Source: Odontocerum albicorne
Lineage: Eukaryota > Arthropoda > Insecta > Trichoptera > Odontoceridae
NCBI GenBank assembly: GCA_949825065.1
Contig: OX463841.1
Location: 17,747,064-17,811,063, forward strand
Length of the DNA: 64,000 nucleotides
Direction of reading: 5' to 3'
The position numbers and the translations under genes are program-made. This document shows positions 54,812 to 64,000 of the stretch, in pieces. Numbering within the stretch: position 1 is the first letter of the stretch; each line of letters starts with the position of its first letter. The notes under the pieces are model-generated. The model worked only from the letters and a program-made list of their open reading frames with translations. It was not told where the DNA came from and did not search any database.

Positions 54812-55145
54812 ATAAGTGAGTGAGCCGTTCACACCAGCAAACTAACCGGCCACACCGCTGTACTGGATCCGATGACACACCGAAGTGCGACGATCGGAGC
54901 ACATCGACATGTTTTTGGGCACAGCACGAAGTTCAAACAGGCGATCTACTGCATGGAAGTTTCAGGCGTTACCGCGCGGCTATGCACCTCATCGCCTGCA
55001 TACACAGCACACATAGGAACAGCGGCTCTGGTTATAATGTCCATCCGCGTAGTATCGCCAAAATTGTGTGTCGGATCAACACGCAACCGCGAAGCGGCCC
55101 GCTTTTGTGGTTAATGAGATTCGAGAGATATAATGTGTTTGTTTG
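54812..55145 (-). mobile_element. SINE-3 copy, plus GC-richer flank
   Basis: Shares 'gtgagccgttcacaccagca' and 'ccggccacaccgctgtac' with 43120-43175, and the tRNA-like head ('gatctactgcatggaagt', 'gttaccgcgcggctatgcac') with 43340-43400. 55000-55110 is GC-rich without a recognised gene and may be extra SINE body or unrelated. Confidence 0.55.
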
Positions 55146-55273
55146 TACAGGGTGCGTTTTATATTCCAGGCCGATGTTTTATTTTAATAAATTTTAAATA
55201 AAACACAATTTAATAATTTATATTAAATTGATTGATTGAATGGTTTTTATCATTATGTATGGAATATAATGTC

Positions 55274-56160
55274 GGTTAGATCAATAACGGGAGTTTATTT
55301 TATTTATTTAACACTTTTATTGCAATACAATCTGACGGGTTTATTGCCAGGTGGGAAACTCTTCCAACCAACCAGACAAAAGTAAATGAAGCAAGTTACG
55401 TGGTCGCATAAATCATTCAAATGACTATCCATCCCCACGAAATCCATAAACATATACGTGAGAACATGCCCACGAGCCCCACAAAGAGGGACAATCACCC
55501 GAACATTATTTTTCATATAAAGTGAGATATCATCAATCAAAAGGAAAGGAAGGGATGGTGGAGAGGAAAGGAAAAGAAAAATTAGGAATGAAACACGTTA
55601 TTTTACTGACTAGAAATTAAGAGTTTTTTCAGTCGCTTCTTAAAGCATGCCAAGGACGGAGTTCTATGTGATCCGAAAATGCCAGTAAAGTTAAAAGGAA
55701 AAGTATGCCAAACGATTGTCAGACCCGCACTTCTTTATGGATCCGAATGCTGGACGATGTATAATTCTTACTCCAGGCAACTAGAAACTGCTGAAATGCG
55801 CATGCTAAGATGGTCAGCTGGTGTGTCCATAAGAGACAAAATAAAAAGTTCGCGCATTCGTGGAAGCCTAGGTGTTACATACATCAACAGTAAGATAGAT
55901 GAGAGGCGATTGAGATGGTGTGGGCACGTTGAACGCAGATCACCCTATCATATTGTGAACCAGGCAATCTCCAAGGATCTTCCTCGAATAACAACCAGTA
56001 GAAGACCAAATAATTCGTGGGTGGTGCAAAAAGATAACCTGATGCAGAGGCACGGCCTGGGGGACGTAGTCCAGGACAGAAGAGCATACAACCTGAGGAC
56101 GAGGAGAGCTGACCCCAACTGTCTTCGCAGACAGTGAGTTGGGATGGAGCCAGGGAGAAG
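55274..56160 (+). pseudogene. LINE-G copy inserted in Mar-4 with 16-bp duplication
   Basis: Flanked by 'tatggaatataatgtc' at 55258-55273 and 56161-56176. 55679-56137 is open: 'VKLKGKVCQTIVRPALLYGS', 'ETAEMRMLRWSAGVSIRDK', 'DERRLRWCGHVERRS', 'GRP'-less basic part, 'DRRAYNLRTRRADPNCLRRQ'. 5'-truncated before the catalytic core, 3' end 'gggagaag'. Itself interrupted by LINE-A at 55296-55657. Confidence 0.93.
55296..55657 (-). mobile_element. LINE-A 3' end nested in LINE-G
   Basis: Flanked by 'ggagtt' at 55290-55295 and 55658-55663. Contains only the last codons ('LACFKKRLKKLLISS') plus the 3' UTR and A/T tail. The innermost, youngest insertion of the triple nest. Confidence 0.9.
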
Positions 56161-56996
56161 TATGGAATATAATGTCCGTCAAGTAGCCGCCTCTGGCCGT
56201 GGTGCAAACGCAAGCTCTTTCAAGCATATTTTTCATAACATTCTCGCAGACTTCAGACGTTATTTCAGCAATTTCTTTTCAAACGTTGTCTTTGAGCTTC
56301 TGGATTGTGGTTGGTTTGTTGGTGTACACCTTTTCCTTCAAGTACCCTCATAGGAAATAATCGGGGGTGGTCAAATCAGGGGATCGTGGGGGCCAGTCGA
56401 TATCACCACTTTTTGACATTATTCGGCCGGGAAAAATTTCTAGCAAAATTTGCATCGCAGCACGAGCTGTGTGTGATGTGGCACCGTCCTGTTGAAACCA
56501 CATGTGCTGTAGGCCCAATTGATCCAATTCGGGCACAAGAAAGTGTACCAACATGTCATGATAGCGATCACCAGTAACTGTTACGGTAGATTGGAGTGCT
56601 CGGGTTTTACAGGTCGGTATAGATGACCACCATTTTAGGCAAAACAATCATCATGAGGGACGAGGCATATTTCGACTTGGCTGGCTTTGTCAGTAAACAG
56701 AATAGACGCTAATAGGGCACTGAAAATCTTCCATTGATACACCCTTGTAGAGTGACTGTATGGTGCACCATTTGAGCCGGCGGCATCATGGGGTCATATT
56801 TCTTTCAAGATGCTAGAGGCAGATAATTTTAATAAAATGTTTTAATAACTTCAACACGTTGTTGCGGACTCAAATGCTTCATAATTAATTGTTATCGACC
56901 ACTGTCTACGACTGTTAAATATGAACTGACAAATTATAGCCAAATCAAAATGCGGGCTAAACAAAATCGACCTGGAACATAAAACGCACCCTGTAT

Positions 56997-57439
56997 TTGA
57001 TTATGGACTTCGTTACGCTCGTCCATATCTACAGTCTCGCTAAAATTCACATTTACCCCAAATTTATAATCAATTTCTTCCAAAAATACAACATTAAATG
57101 AAAAAATGTAAACATCATTGTATGCAGATGTGCAAAATAATGTTTTCTGCTTAGAAAACACAATCCAACATCGCAAATTCGCGTTTCAAGCTTAAATTAC
57201 CGTTGAAACTTTAATCGAAAGTGTCTTTAGTGGCTATTTAAATGACCACCGTTTCATTGCATGAACTAATTTTTCACGAACTTTAGAACTATTGATTTAT
57301 GTTAAAGAAAATCGTTCTCGTTGTGTTTATAAATTTAACAGACCCTAAATTATCAAGCATGTACTATTTTTTTAATTGTATAAATTTAAATGAATCGTTA
57401 TGAATATTTAAAAAAATGTTATTCCACTAATAATATTAA
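56997..57439. other. No recognised feature
   Basis: AT-rich unique sequence right of Mar-4. Confidence 0.5.
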
Positions 57440-57720
57440 TCTCCGTTACACGTGTTTCTACTTTCTATACCGAGACTCTCTACAGGCGAAATGATCCGCG
57501 TTCATTATGAGAACTGTGCTGACATATCCGACTGGTGAGTCATGTTACTTTAATGTAGTTGACTGGAATAATTCCGCTTGAAGAGAGGCTCGGGATAGGA
57601 GGTATAAAACACGTGTAGCGGGTATTCAATTATTAGTTGAACAACGAAATAATTTATGGCTCAATATTCTAATATGGAGTTCTAAAAAGTTACAGTCAAA
57701 ACCTTTGATGAAAAACCGCT
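57440..57720. repeat. Repeat R5, partly inverted
   Basis: 57565-57715 ('gagaggctcgggatagga', 'cacgtgtagcggg', 'atggagttct') matches 48745-48900. 57440-57500 holds part of the same sequence inverted ('ccgttacacgtgtttc', 'ccgagactctc'). May be the terminus of an unrecognised transposon. Confidence 0.6.
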
Positions 57721-57957
57721 ATTGTAATTTTTACTCAAAAAAATAATCATGTATGTTTCAAATATCTTGCTACAAATTCGTTATTTTTGTTTATTTCTTT
57801 CTGAAATTTTCCACTATAAAACTCGATCATTTAAATTTAAAAAAGTCTACATGCAAACAAGAATCGATGATGTATCACTTTTATAATTAATTATTTATAT
57901 TGCTCATTAATTTTGTACAGGTTACTAATGATTTTAATTATTTTAGCGACTTTTTTT
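57721..57957. other. No recognised feature
   Basis: AT-rich. Confidence 0.5.
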
Positions 57958-58035
57958 ATTTCTGTCTGGTTGGAGGGAAGAGATTGCCGTCTGGCAATTA
58001 ACCCGGCATATTGTTGTACAACGAAGTGTTAAATA
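57958..58035 (+). mobile_element. SINE-1/LINE-A tail fragment
   Basis: 'gtctggttggagggaagaga', 'gccgtctggcaattaacccg'. Too short to tell which of the two families it came from. Confidence 0.6.
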
Positions 58036-58496
58036 AATATATGAATAATAAGAATTTAGTCCATAAGTCCGAATTACCAAATAAGCGGAGAGTTCTGATA
58101 ACCTCTGCCATCCGCCCGACAGCGGACGCCCGCGTCGCAGTTCTTATCTGCAGAGTTCCATCACAGCTGGGACGTGTTTACCACGAGGAGTTTACTAGCC
58201 TCAATCTTAGTTATTCTACTAATTGTAATCCATATCTTCTCAATCAGAGCTAGTGCACATCGTCAAGATAGTTGACATCAATAATACATTCACACTCCTC
58301 TCTAATCACTCAACTCTTTTTCATGAGATAAACTAGATTTGTATCGAATTCCGGTCCCGTGTTTTTCCTTGATCGATACTTCTTCCAAAAAAAATTACAT
58401 TTTACTAGCATCTAGCAAATATATTTATAAACAATTCAATCTTTAAACTATAGTCAACTAATTTCTAACATTGACATAATGAAAATATGCATTTAT
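58036..58496. other. Unassigned, GC-richer at the start
   Basis: 58075-58250 is GC-richer ('catccgcccgacagcggacg') with an 80-codon plus frame of no known family. The rest is AT-rich. Confidence 0.35.
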
Positions 58497-58850
58497 TATT
58501 TATTTATTTAACACTTTTATTGCAAACTCAATCTGGCGGGTTTATTGCCAGTCGGCCATCTCTTCCAACCAACCAGACAAAAGTAAATGAAGCGAGTTAC
58601 GTGGTCGCATAAATCATTCAAATGACTATCCATCCCCACGAAATCCATAAACACTTACGTGAGCACATGCCCACGAACCCCACAAAGACGGACAATCACC
58701 CAAACATTATTTTACATATAAAGTGAGATATCATCAATCAAAAGGAAAGGAAGACATGGTGGAGAGGAAAGGAAAATACAAATCAGGAATGAAACACGTT
58801 ATTTTACTGACTAGAAATTAAGAGTTTTTTCAGTCGTTTCTCAAAGTCGC
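58497..58850 (-). mobile_element. LINE-A 3' end
   Basis: Same extent as 55296-55657: last ORF2 codons, the 3' UTR with 'gtgctcacgtaagtgtttat', the tail 'ggcaataaacccgccagatt' and 'aataaataaataataaat'. 5'-truncated. Confidence 0.88.
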
Positions 58851-58944
58851 TTTATTATAAACCAAATGCATGGATTGGTTTATAATAAGGAATCTTATGT
58901 CATGTCATCAGTGTGCAGATAAATGCGAGATAAGAATAAGAATA

Positions 58945-59190
58945 CCTTGCAAGTTTAGCAACGATTCTCAAGAATACCTTGCAAGTTTAGCAACGATTCT
59001 CAAGAATACCTTGCAAGTTTAGCAACGATTCTCAAGAATATCTTGCAAGTTTATCAACGATTCTCAAGAATACCTTGCAAGTTTAGCAACGATTCTCAAG
59101 AATACCTTGCAAGTTTAGCAACGATTCTTAAGAATACCTTGCAAGTTTAGCAACGATTTTTAAGAATACCTTGCAAGTTCGCAACGATTT
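58945..59190 (+). repeat. 32-bp minisatellite, ~8 copies
   Basis: Unit 'aagaataccttgcaagttta' plus 'gcaacgattctc'. The last units drift to 'gattttt'. Confidence 0.93.
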
Positions 59191-59390
59191 TTTTTGTCAA
59201 TTGATGGAATACATATCAACACATGTTCTTGACAACCTGTTTGGAGGATTCCGTCTCCAGATTCAAATATAAAACTTAATAATCTTACACTTCTCTACAC
59301 ACTGACTACATTAGAATCTCTATCACAAATTAATCCATGCATAGTTTCATTATGTAAGGCATTGTCCATATTAGAACCTATATACTATAC
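59185..59390 (-). pseudogene. piggyBac-like C-terminal remnant
   Basis: Minus strand: 'NMDNALHNETMHGLICDRDS', 'FESGDGILQTGCQEHVLICI', 'PSIDKKN', aligning with 51190-51440. It stops before the Cys-rich part, where the 32-bp array begins. Confidence 0.55.
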
Positions 59391-59529
59391 TAAAATAAAT
59401 AATTAAAGTATTCGAAACAAAGTTCCGTTCCAATATTCTTAAAATTTACTTGGATATAGCAATTTCAGTAAACCTTACACAATATGTAATCGGAATTCCT
59501 GAAAAACACTGAAGCCTTAATTTCGATCG

Positions 59530-59920
59530 GGTCTAAAAGTGTTTTCCTATTCTACACCCATACACCTTATAAAGATTTCCGATTTCTCTGACTTTTTGCA
59601 TTTCTTCTTTTGAAAATATCATACACTTGATCGAACTATACTTTCCTTTGTCTTCCTCTACGACGTCTTCCTCTCATATTTGTAGGGATTTGTTATTCTT
59701 TCTTCATTAATTTACTCCTCATGTCCACATATCTCAGTGCTCTTCTTCATCTTAATCAACACATCAGTCTTAGAAAATAATACCCAAGTGAACTTGAGAT
59801 CGATCTATTGAGTGAGATGAAGTGAGTGAAGTGAGTGAAGTGAGTGAAATGAGTGAAGAACACTATAAGATGATATAAGCGTGTGGAACGAATTAATGAA
59901 GAAATACTACACTAGAGCAA
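59530..59920 (-). mobile_element. LINE-R fragments (two orientations)
   Basis: 59530-59790 is a minus-strand LINE-R piece ('cttgatcgaactatactttc'). 59796-59920 contains the forward segment ending 'cgtgtggaacgaattaatga' with a 'gtgagtgaa' microrepeat. Confidence 0.6.
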
Positions 59921-59924
59921 ATGT

Positions 59925-60465
59925 AGGATGGTCACTGTGACGTTTGAAATGTCATGTCTCAAAGGGATGGGGTAAAATCGTTTTTTCTTACAAATTGAAT
60001 CGTTTTTTTATAAATCGAAAAATTGTTTTTCTCTTAACTGACGTTTTAATTCCTAATTTTCATTATACTGACTTTCTAATGTATTCTATGATTTGTATCT
60101 ATCTTTAAATAGGTCAAGATCCACTATGAATTAATACAAATTACAAATATATAATTTTAGGTATAAAAGAATCGAAAATACAATTATCGTATACCACATC
60201 CATAGCCAATGCAGACTAACGTAGTGACTTTTGACAAACGTCACCAAATATTATTTGATTTTAACAAACTGCCACATTTTTGCTAATTAGTAACAAGATG
60301 TATTAATTTGGCATTATTGTTAGTTTTATGATACGTAATGTAACTTGCTATTTAGTAGAATATTAAAGTTGATAAAATAATTAAAATTACTGAACGTCGT
60401 TACAAGGTTGTATTAGGGCAAATTTGTGAACTGTCACAGGGACCATGCTATATTTTCTCTAGTAT
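59925..60465 (-). mobile_element. MITE-M1 copy, inverted
   Basis: Reverse complement of 41872-42460. Ends 'ggatggtcactgtgacgttt' and 'cagggaccatgctata'. Both inverted repeats present. Confidence 0.88.
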
Positions 60466-60479
60466 AACATAACAAATAT

Positions 60480-60690
60480 TTAGAGGAAATGTTAGGGAAA
60501 GGTCTGGTAGACGAATACCAAGGATAGTTTGGCTGAATCATGTAAAGTATATTTAAAAAAAAAAAGGAAACGTAGAAAATATTAAAAAGAAAGATATGGA
60601 AGAGTTGAAAGATGGGATTCGAGATAGGAATGTCTTCCACTCTTTCCTTTCTGCCTACCCCAACAGAGGTATGATATGTATGTGTGTTTA
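60480..60690 (+). mobile_element. LINE-R fragment
   Basis: 'gtctggtagacgaatacc' (SGRRIP), 'gtttggctgaatcatgtaaa' and 'cctttctgcctaccccaaca'. Tail portion only. Confidence 0.72.
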
Positions 60691-60879
60691 TGTTTAATAC
60701 ATTGTATTTAAAATATGCCTTATTATGATGGGGAGGTGTAGAAAGCAAATAACGACTTCTCATTGTCGAGATAGCTTTGAAGTACACTCACTGAACAAAT
60801 CTTGTTACATGTTCAGCTGCAGTCTCTAATATTTATCAGTAGATTCTGGCTAAACTGCATACATGTACATGTGGAGACA

Positions 60880-60975
60880 CATTAACTAACAACCATGCAT
60901 TTGATGGAAATCGAACCTGTAACCCTTCGGGCTGGAAGATAGGCGTCTTATCAATTAGTCCACAGAGTTCGATAT
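60880..60975 (-). mobile_element. SINE-1 head fragment
   Basis: Minus strand: 'ctaattgataag' A-box side and 'ggttcgatttcc' B box, then a few bases of body. Confidence 0.65.
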
Positions 60976-61029
60976 CTAATTTTTTTACATTGAATTGCAG
61001 TTGTCTCTCCTCCACCCACACTGTATTGT

Positions 61030-61245
61030 ATTCGATTGTATTACACTTTCACTGTATGCAGTACAACCTTGCAGGTTTATTGCTATCTTTCAAACAACCA
61101 TAAATATATTAAAGATACCTTAAGAGAAATTAGACTTGAAACCTCTTTAAAAAATAAGGGGTGTCAACAGGAATCGAACCCGCAACCTCCGGACTGGAAG
61201 ATAAGCGTCTTACCTTCTAGGCTACGGAGGTCGTCTTTAGGAAAA
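61030..61245 (-). mobile_element. SINE-1, nearly complete
   Basis: Minus strand: 'gacctccgtagcctagaagg' (A box), 'gggttcgattcc' (perfect B box), 'tgacacccc' linker, body and a diverged tail ending 'gttgtactgcatacagtg' and 'aaagtgtaat'. Confidence 0.88.
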
Positions 61246-62019
61246 AAATCCCTTACAGCGCGATCATATACTCCTAAGAATGTTGGAATTAGTGATATTT
61301 TGATGAACGAACTGCCCCTGAGGAGTGGGGAGGGGAGATTCCTCCTCTGCTGGCTTTAGACTGGAGGATGGAAGAATAGCGTCAGCACCGATGAACGTCA
61401 GACATCACGGACAGATATGATAAATGGGAAAATAGCAAAACAAAAATGACTTATTTATACTGCAGAAGGCCTTTGAATATCGGGGAGTCGCCAAATTTAC
61501 TTAAAAAATTGAGAAAAAGTCATTATACACCTTTACATATCTCAATTTGGCCACTATTGCTTTACATTTACTTGAGTTCATATCACCTTCTCCCATTATC
61601 CATCCACTGAAAGATGATAGTTTCATCAAGACGTCCTCATCTCCACTCGCTTTTGGGACATCTTATTGGTCTTTTGCGTTCATGGGCATACTAGTGGATG
61701 ATTGTACTGTTCCACCGTTGATTCCTTATAATAGTGATTGACCTGTCCTTTGTCACTTCATATCACCTTCGTCATTGTGTAAATCCAAGAACTTCATCTT
61801 CTGCCTCTCCTGGTTATACCAATTATGCTTATCTCGATATCTCGCTGTGCAGCTCGGATGCTGCTTTCATTTTCCATTGCCAAATCTGCCCATTGGTCTG
61901 GTATCATAATAAGTGAAATTCACAGTGTTCATGTAAAAAATCTACATCTCACTTATAAAAACTTATGAAGGGCAAATTGAGGATTTAAACGTTTGATTTT
62001 ATTTTTAAAATATACAAAT
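61246..62019. other. Unassigned; possible degenerate coding on the minus strand
   Basis: 61500-61916 gives several interrupted minus-strand frames with Asp/Glu/Lys-rich, coding-like composition (for example 'KASGDEDVLMKLSSFSGW'). No family recognised. May be a decayed transposase or gene. Confidence 0.3.
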
Positions 62020-63265
62020 TCCATCACGCCGTCACCCTGTCGGGATAGGCATAGACGAGAGAGCGTTAGACTTTCCTATCACGAGACACATCGTTCTACT
62101 ACGATTTCTCTGACTTTTTACTTTCCATCTCTCAAAATATCATACACTTGATCCAACCATACTTTCCTTGGTCTTCCTCTACCATATCGTCTACTCACAT
62201 TTGCACTGTATATTTGTTTTGTTAGTCTAGTTAATTCGTTCCAGATGCCCAAACCATCTCAGAGTGCTTTTCTTCATCTTAATCAATACTATATATACAT
62301 CAGCTTAAAGTTTACATTCGTCCCTAATCATTTCATTCCATAATACCTCGGAAGTATCCTAGCGGAAGACCTCGACCCAGAAACCGAAGTCAAATGCAGA
62401 ATTGAATCATCTCGTGCGACTTTTAATAAAATGAAAAGCGTATTCTGCGATGATAATCTAAACTTGAAACTTCGACAACGGTTAGTCAAACGCTACGTTT
62501 GGTCAGTGTTATTGCATGGAGTAGAATTATGGACCCTCAAAGTAAGTAGTATGAATCGATTGGAAGCATTCGAAATGTGGATGCACCGGAGAATGCTACG
62601 GATACCCTGGACGGATATGGTCAGCAACACAAGGGTTCTTCAAAGAGCCAAAGTTGATAGATAGTTGCTGACTAATATTAAAATCCAAAAGGTGTTCTAC
62701 TTGGGTCATGTACTTAGAGGAGCAAAGTACAAATTACTGCACTTGATTATCCAAGGCAAAATAAAAGACCGAAGAGGTGTTGGCAGGAGGAAAATCTCCT
62801 GGCTCCGAAAATATACGTGATTGGACTGGCATAAGGGGCGTTGGATATCTTTTTTGGGCTGCCGGGGACAAGGATGTCTACTCTCAAGTGATATTCAACG
62901 TTGGGGGGACCTGACATGACACTGAGAAAAATATTCTGTCATACATTGTCATCCCATGTATCCTTCTAAATATTCGCATTTCTACAGTATTTATTCGACT
63001 CCTTTCAGTGTTATTTAACGTTCACGTTTCAATCCCATACATTAAAGTTACTAACTACAATACTGTTGCGAATTATCATTTTGTGTAGATTTTCGCACTC
63101 TTCGGTTAGAGTATATGTGTTTTAGTGCCCCATTAACTTTTTTTAATATTGGTACACGCCGTTCAATATCCCTCGTAACTCTTCCATCACCTGGAAAAAA
63201 TACTATTGTACCTAAATAACAGAACACCTCAACTAGCTCTAATATTTTATTAGAGCCAGTTGAGG
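62020..63265 (-). mobile_element. LINE-R copy split by LINE-W
   Basis: Pieces 62020-62340 (tail and 'RWFG' zone, reverse complement) and 62936-63265 join across the LINE-W insertion: 'catttcattccata' continues at 'ttctgtcatacattgtc', as in the uninterrupted copy at 23700-23740. Confidence 0.8.
62341..62935 (+). pseudogene. LINE-W copy nested in LINE-R
   Basis: 'KMKSVFCDDNLNLKLRQRL', 'WSVLLHGVELWTLKVSSMNR', 'EAFEMWMHRRMLRIPWTDMV', a stop after 'AKVDR', then the tail to 'gggacctgacatgacactga'. Nearly 90 percent identical by eye to 17766-18345. Starts with 'ILAEDLDPETEVKCRIESS', a little further upstream than other copies. Confidence 0.9.
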
Positions 63266-64000
63266 TATTCTGCTATTTAGGTAGCATTTTCTATTTTTCA
63301 TATATCGCATTTATTTTTCCATTCACACTTTTCTATCTCCATGACTTGCGTTTCGTAACATTCGTTCTTAGATCTTTATCAACACATTCTCATACAATTT
63401 GACTATCATACTCTAAAACATAAATTAAAAAAAACTATATCTAACGTATCTTAAAACAACTTTAAAGGAAAAATTGAAGATTTGAACGTTTAACATTATT
63501 TGTAAAATATACAAATTCAAGTTGAGTTCATGAAACATCCCTTAAGTAATTCTTTGCTCCTAGCGGATCGACAAAACACATGCATATGGTGAATGGCATC
63601 GCTGTATTTCATTTTTCCCTTAATACTTGACTGTCTGTCTCTCCATTGACGACACGGTGCCAGCAATAAAACAGTGAATTTTTGTTTATACAAAAGATGA
63701 GTTATGGACATCGCAACCGGAAGCTGCAACTTCGCTGTACCCATCAACAGACACTGGCTTGTTATCAGGCGCAGGGCTGGATCCAGAGAAATATTATTCA
63801 TAATTATAATATCATAAATATATATTTCTATCGATTTTTTCGGCTTTAATTTTGTGGACCTTCATATAAGACGCCAAATAAAAGGGAGATAAATTGCGTA
63901 AGAGTAAATATACGAAATAAAATGTGTGTGTGACTGCTTTTGCAACCATGATCATCAACGTTGATAGGACCTGACTTGGCATTAAAACGACGAATAAATA
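63266..64000. other. Mostly unassigned; LINE-W-like tail at the end
   Basis: A minus frame 63517-63801 (94 codons) has no recognised motif. 63950-63990 ('atcatcaacgttgatagg', 'acctgacttggca') resembles the LINE-W 3' terminus. Confidence 0.4.

Larger units (their letters stand above)
55148..56993 (-). mobile_element. Mar-4: mariner-like element hosting two nested LINEs
   Basis: Termini 'cagggtgcgttttatattcc' and 'ggaacataaaacgcaccctg', TA at 55146-55147 and 56994-56995. Minus strand from ~56880: 'MKHLSPQQRVEVIKTFY', a deletion, then 'DEAYFDLAGFVSKQN', 'VTVTGDRYHDMLVHFLVPEL', 'MWFQQDGATSHTARAAMQIL' and 'WPPRSPDLTTPDYFLWGYLK', with stops and a frameshift near 56345. Tail 'CVCTTARGGYLTDIIFH'. 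Its 3' part is split by the LINE-G insertion. Confidence 0.9.

Noticed and set aside
61140..61240. tRNA gene candidates (A and B boxes here and in about ten other places)
   Set aside because: The boxes head longer repeated units with a common body and tail, and acceptor stems do not pair; they are SINE promoters, not tRNA genes.

Overview
This is a eukaryotic, AT-rich, intergenic-type stretch, most likely from an insect. The crowded mixture of non-LTR retrotransposon (LINE) 3' fragments of the 'RWFGHV' kind, mariner, pogo, piggyBac and hAT deletion derivatives, tRNA-derived SINEs and Penelope-like pieces would suit a moth or butterfly. The order is inference; the eukaryotic, transposon-dominated character is seen directly. 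Nothing looks bacterial. I found no complete host gene. The one short segment that reads like a host-type exon is a MADF DNA-binding-domain start with a splice donor (51897-52026).

Family names used here are local labels. LINE-A: ORF2 C-terminus with 'VHAVRLWNQL'. LINE-B: reverse transcriptase with a 158-bp internal array. LINE-C: 'ITYARTGLPAAMPVGRAL'. LINE-D: 'RPRLRWEDEVERDA'. LINE-E: 'VAGKNDYSLEKLI'. LINE-F: 'EEFSYLGSFFS'. LINE-G: 'EMRMLRWSAGVS'. LINE-H: 'KIAGKTLRDRVRNTEIRR'. LINE-J: 'ILRYLWY'. LINE-K: 'ADIVLLYKIIHS'. LINE-R: 'RWFGHV'. LINE-W: 'EAFEMWMHRRMLRIPWTD'. SINE-1, -2 and -3 have tRNA-like heads. Mar-1 to Mar-4 are mariner-like. PBLE is piggyBac-like and PLE is Penelope-like. MITE-M1, -B and -C, and repeats R5 to R8, are families of unknown class.

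Layout. 0-7.5 kb holds LINE fragments, a 200-N gap beside an (AT)n tract, a LINE reverse transcriptase whose interior became a 158-bp tandem array, and a 0.53-kb inverted duplication carrying SINE-2 and a foldback element. 7.5-17.3 kb holds SINE-1, MITE-M1 and many tandem arrays (28, 29, 61, about 158 and 322 bp). 17.7-31 kb is a LINE mosaic with Mar-1, Mar-2, a hAT element, a pogo relic and SINE-1 copies. 31-38 kb holds degenerate minisatellites, MITE-C, PLE tails and Mar-2. 38-46 kb holds LINE-D, -F, -R and -W pieces, a pogo-like element, MITE-M1, SINE-3 and Mar-2 with a SINE inside. 46-52 kb holds a TTAA-bounded PBLE element, PLE and hAT insertions in a 31-bp array, a PLE GIY-YIG endonuclease remnant, Mar-3, a piggyBac Cys-rich remnant and the MADF exon. 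52-64 kb holds further LINEs, a triple nest (Mar-4 containing LINE-G containing LINE-A), SINEs, MITE-M1 and LINE-W nested in LINE-R.

As a community, SINE-1 carries the 3' tail of LINE-A, so it was probably moved by the LINE-A reverse transcriptase. All DNA transposons here are internally deleted and would have depended on transposase made elsewhere. No element looks able to move by itself. Nesting and target-site duplications give a relative order of insertions. Tandem arrays have repeatedly arisen from LINE coding DNA.
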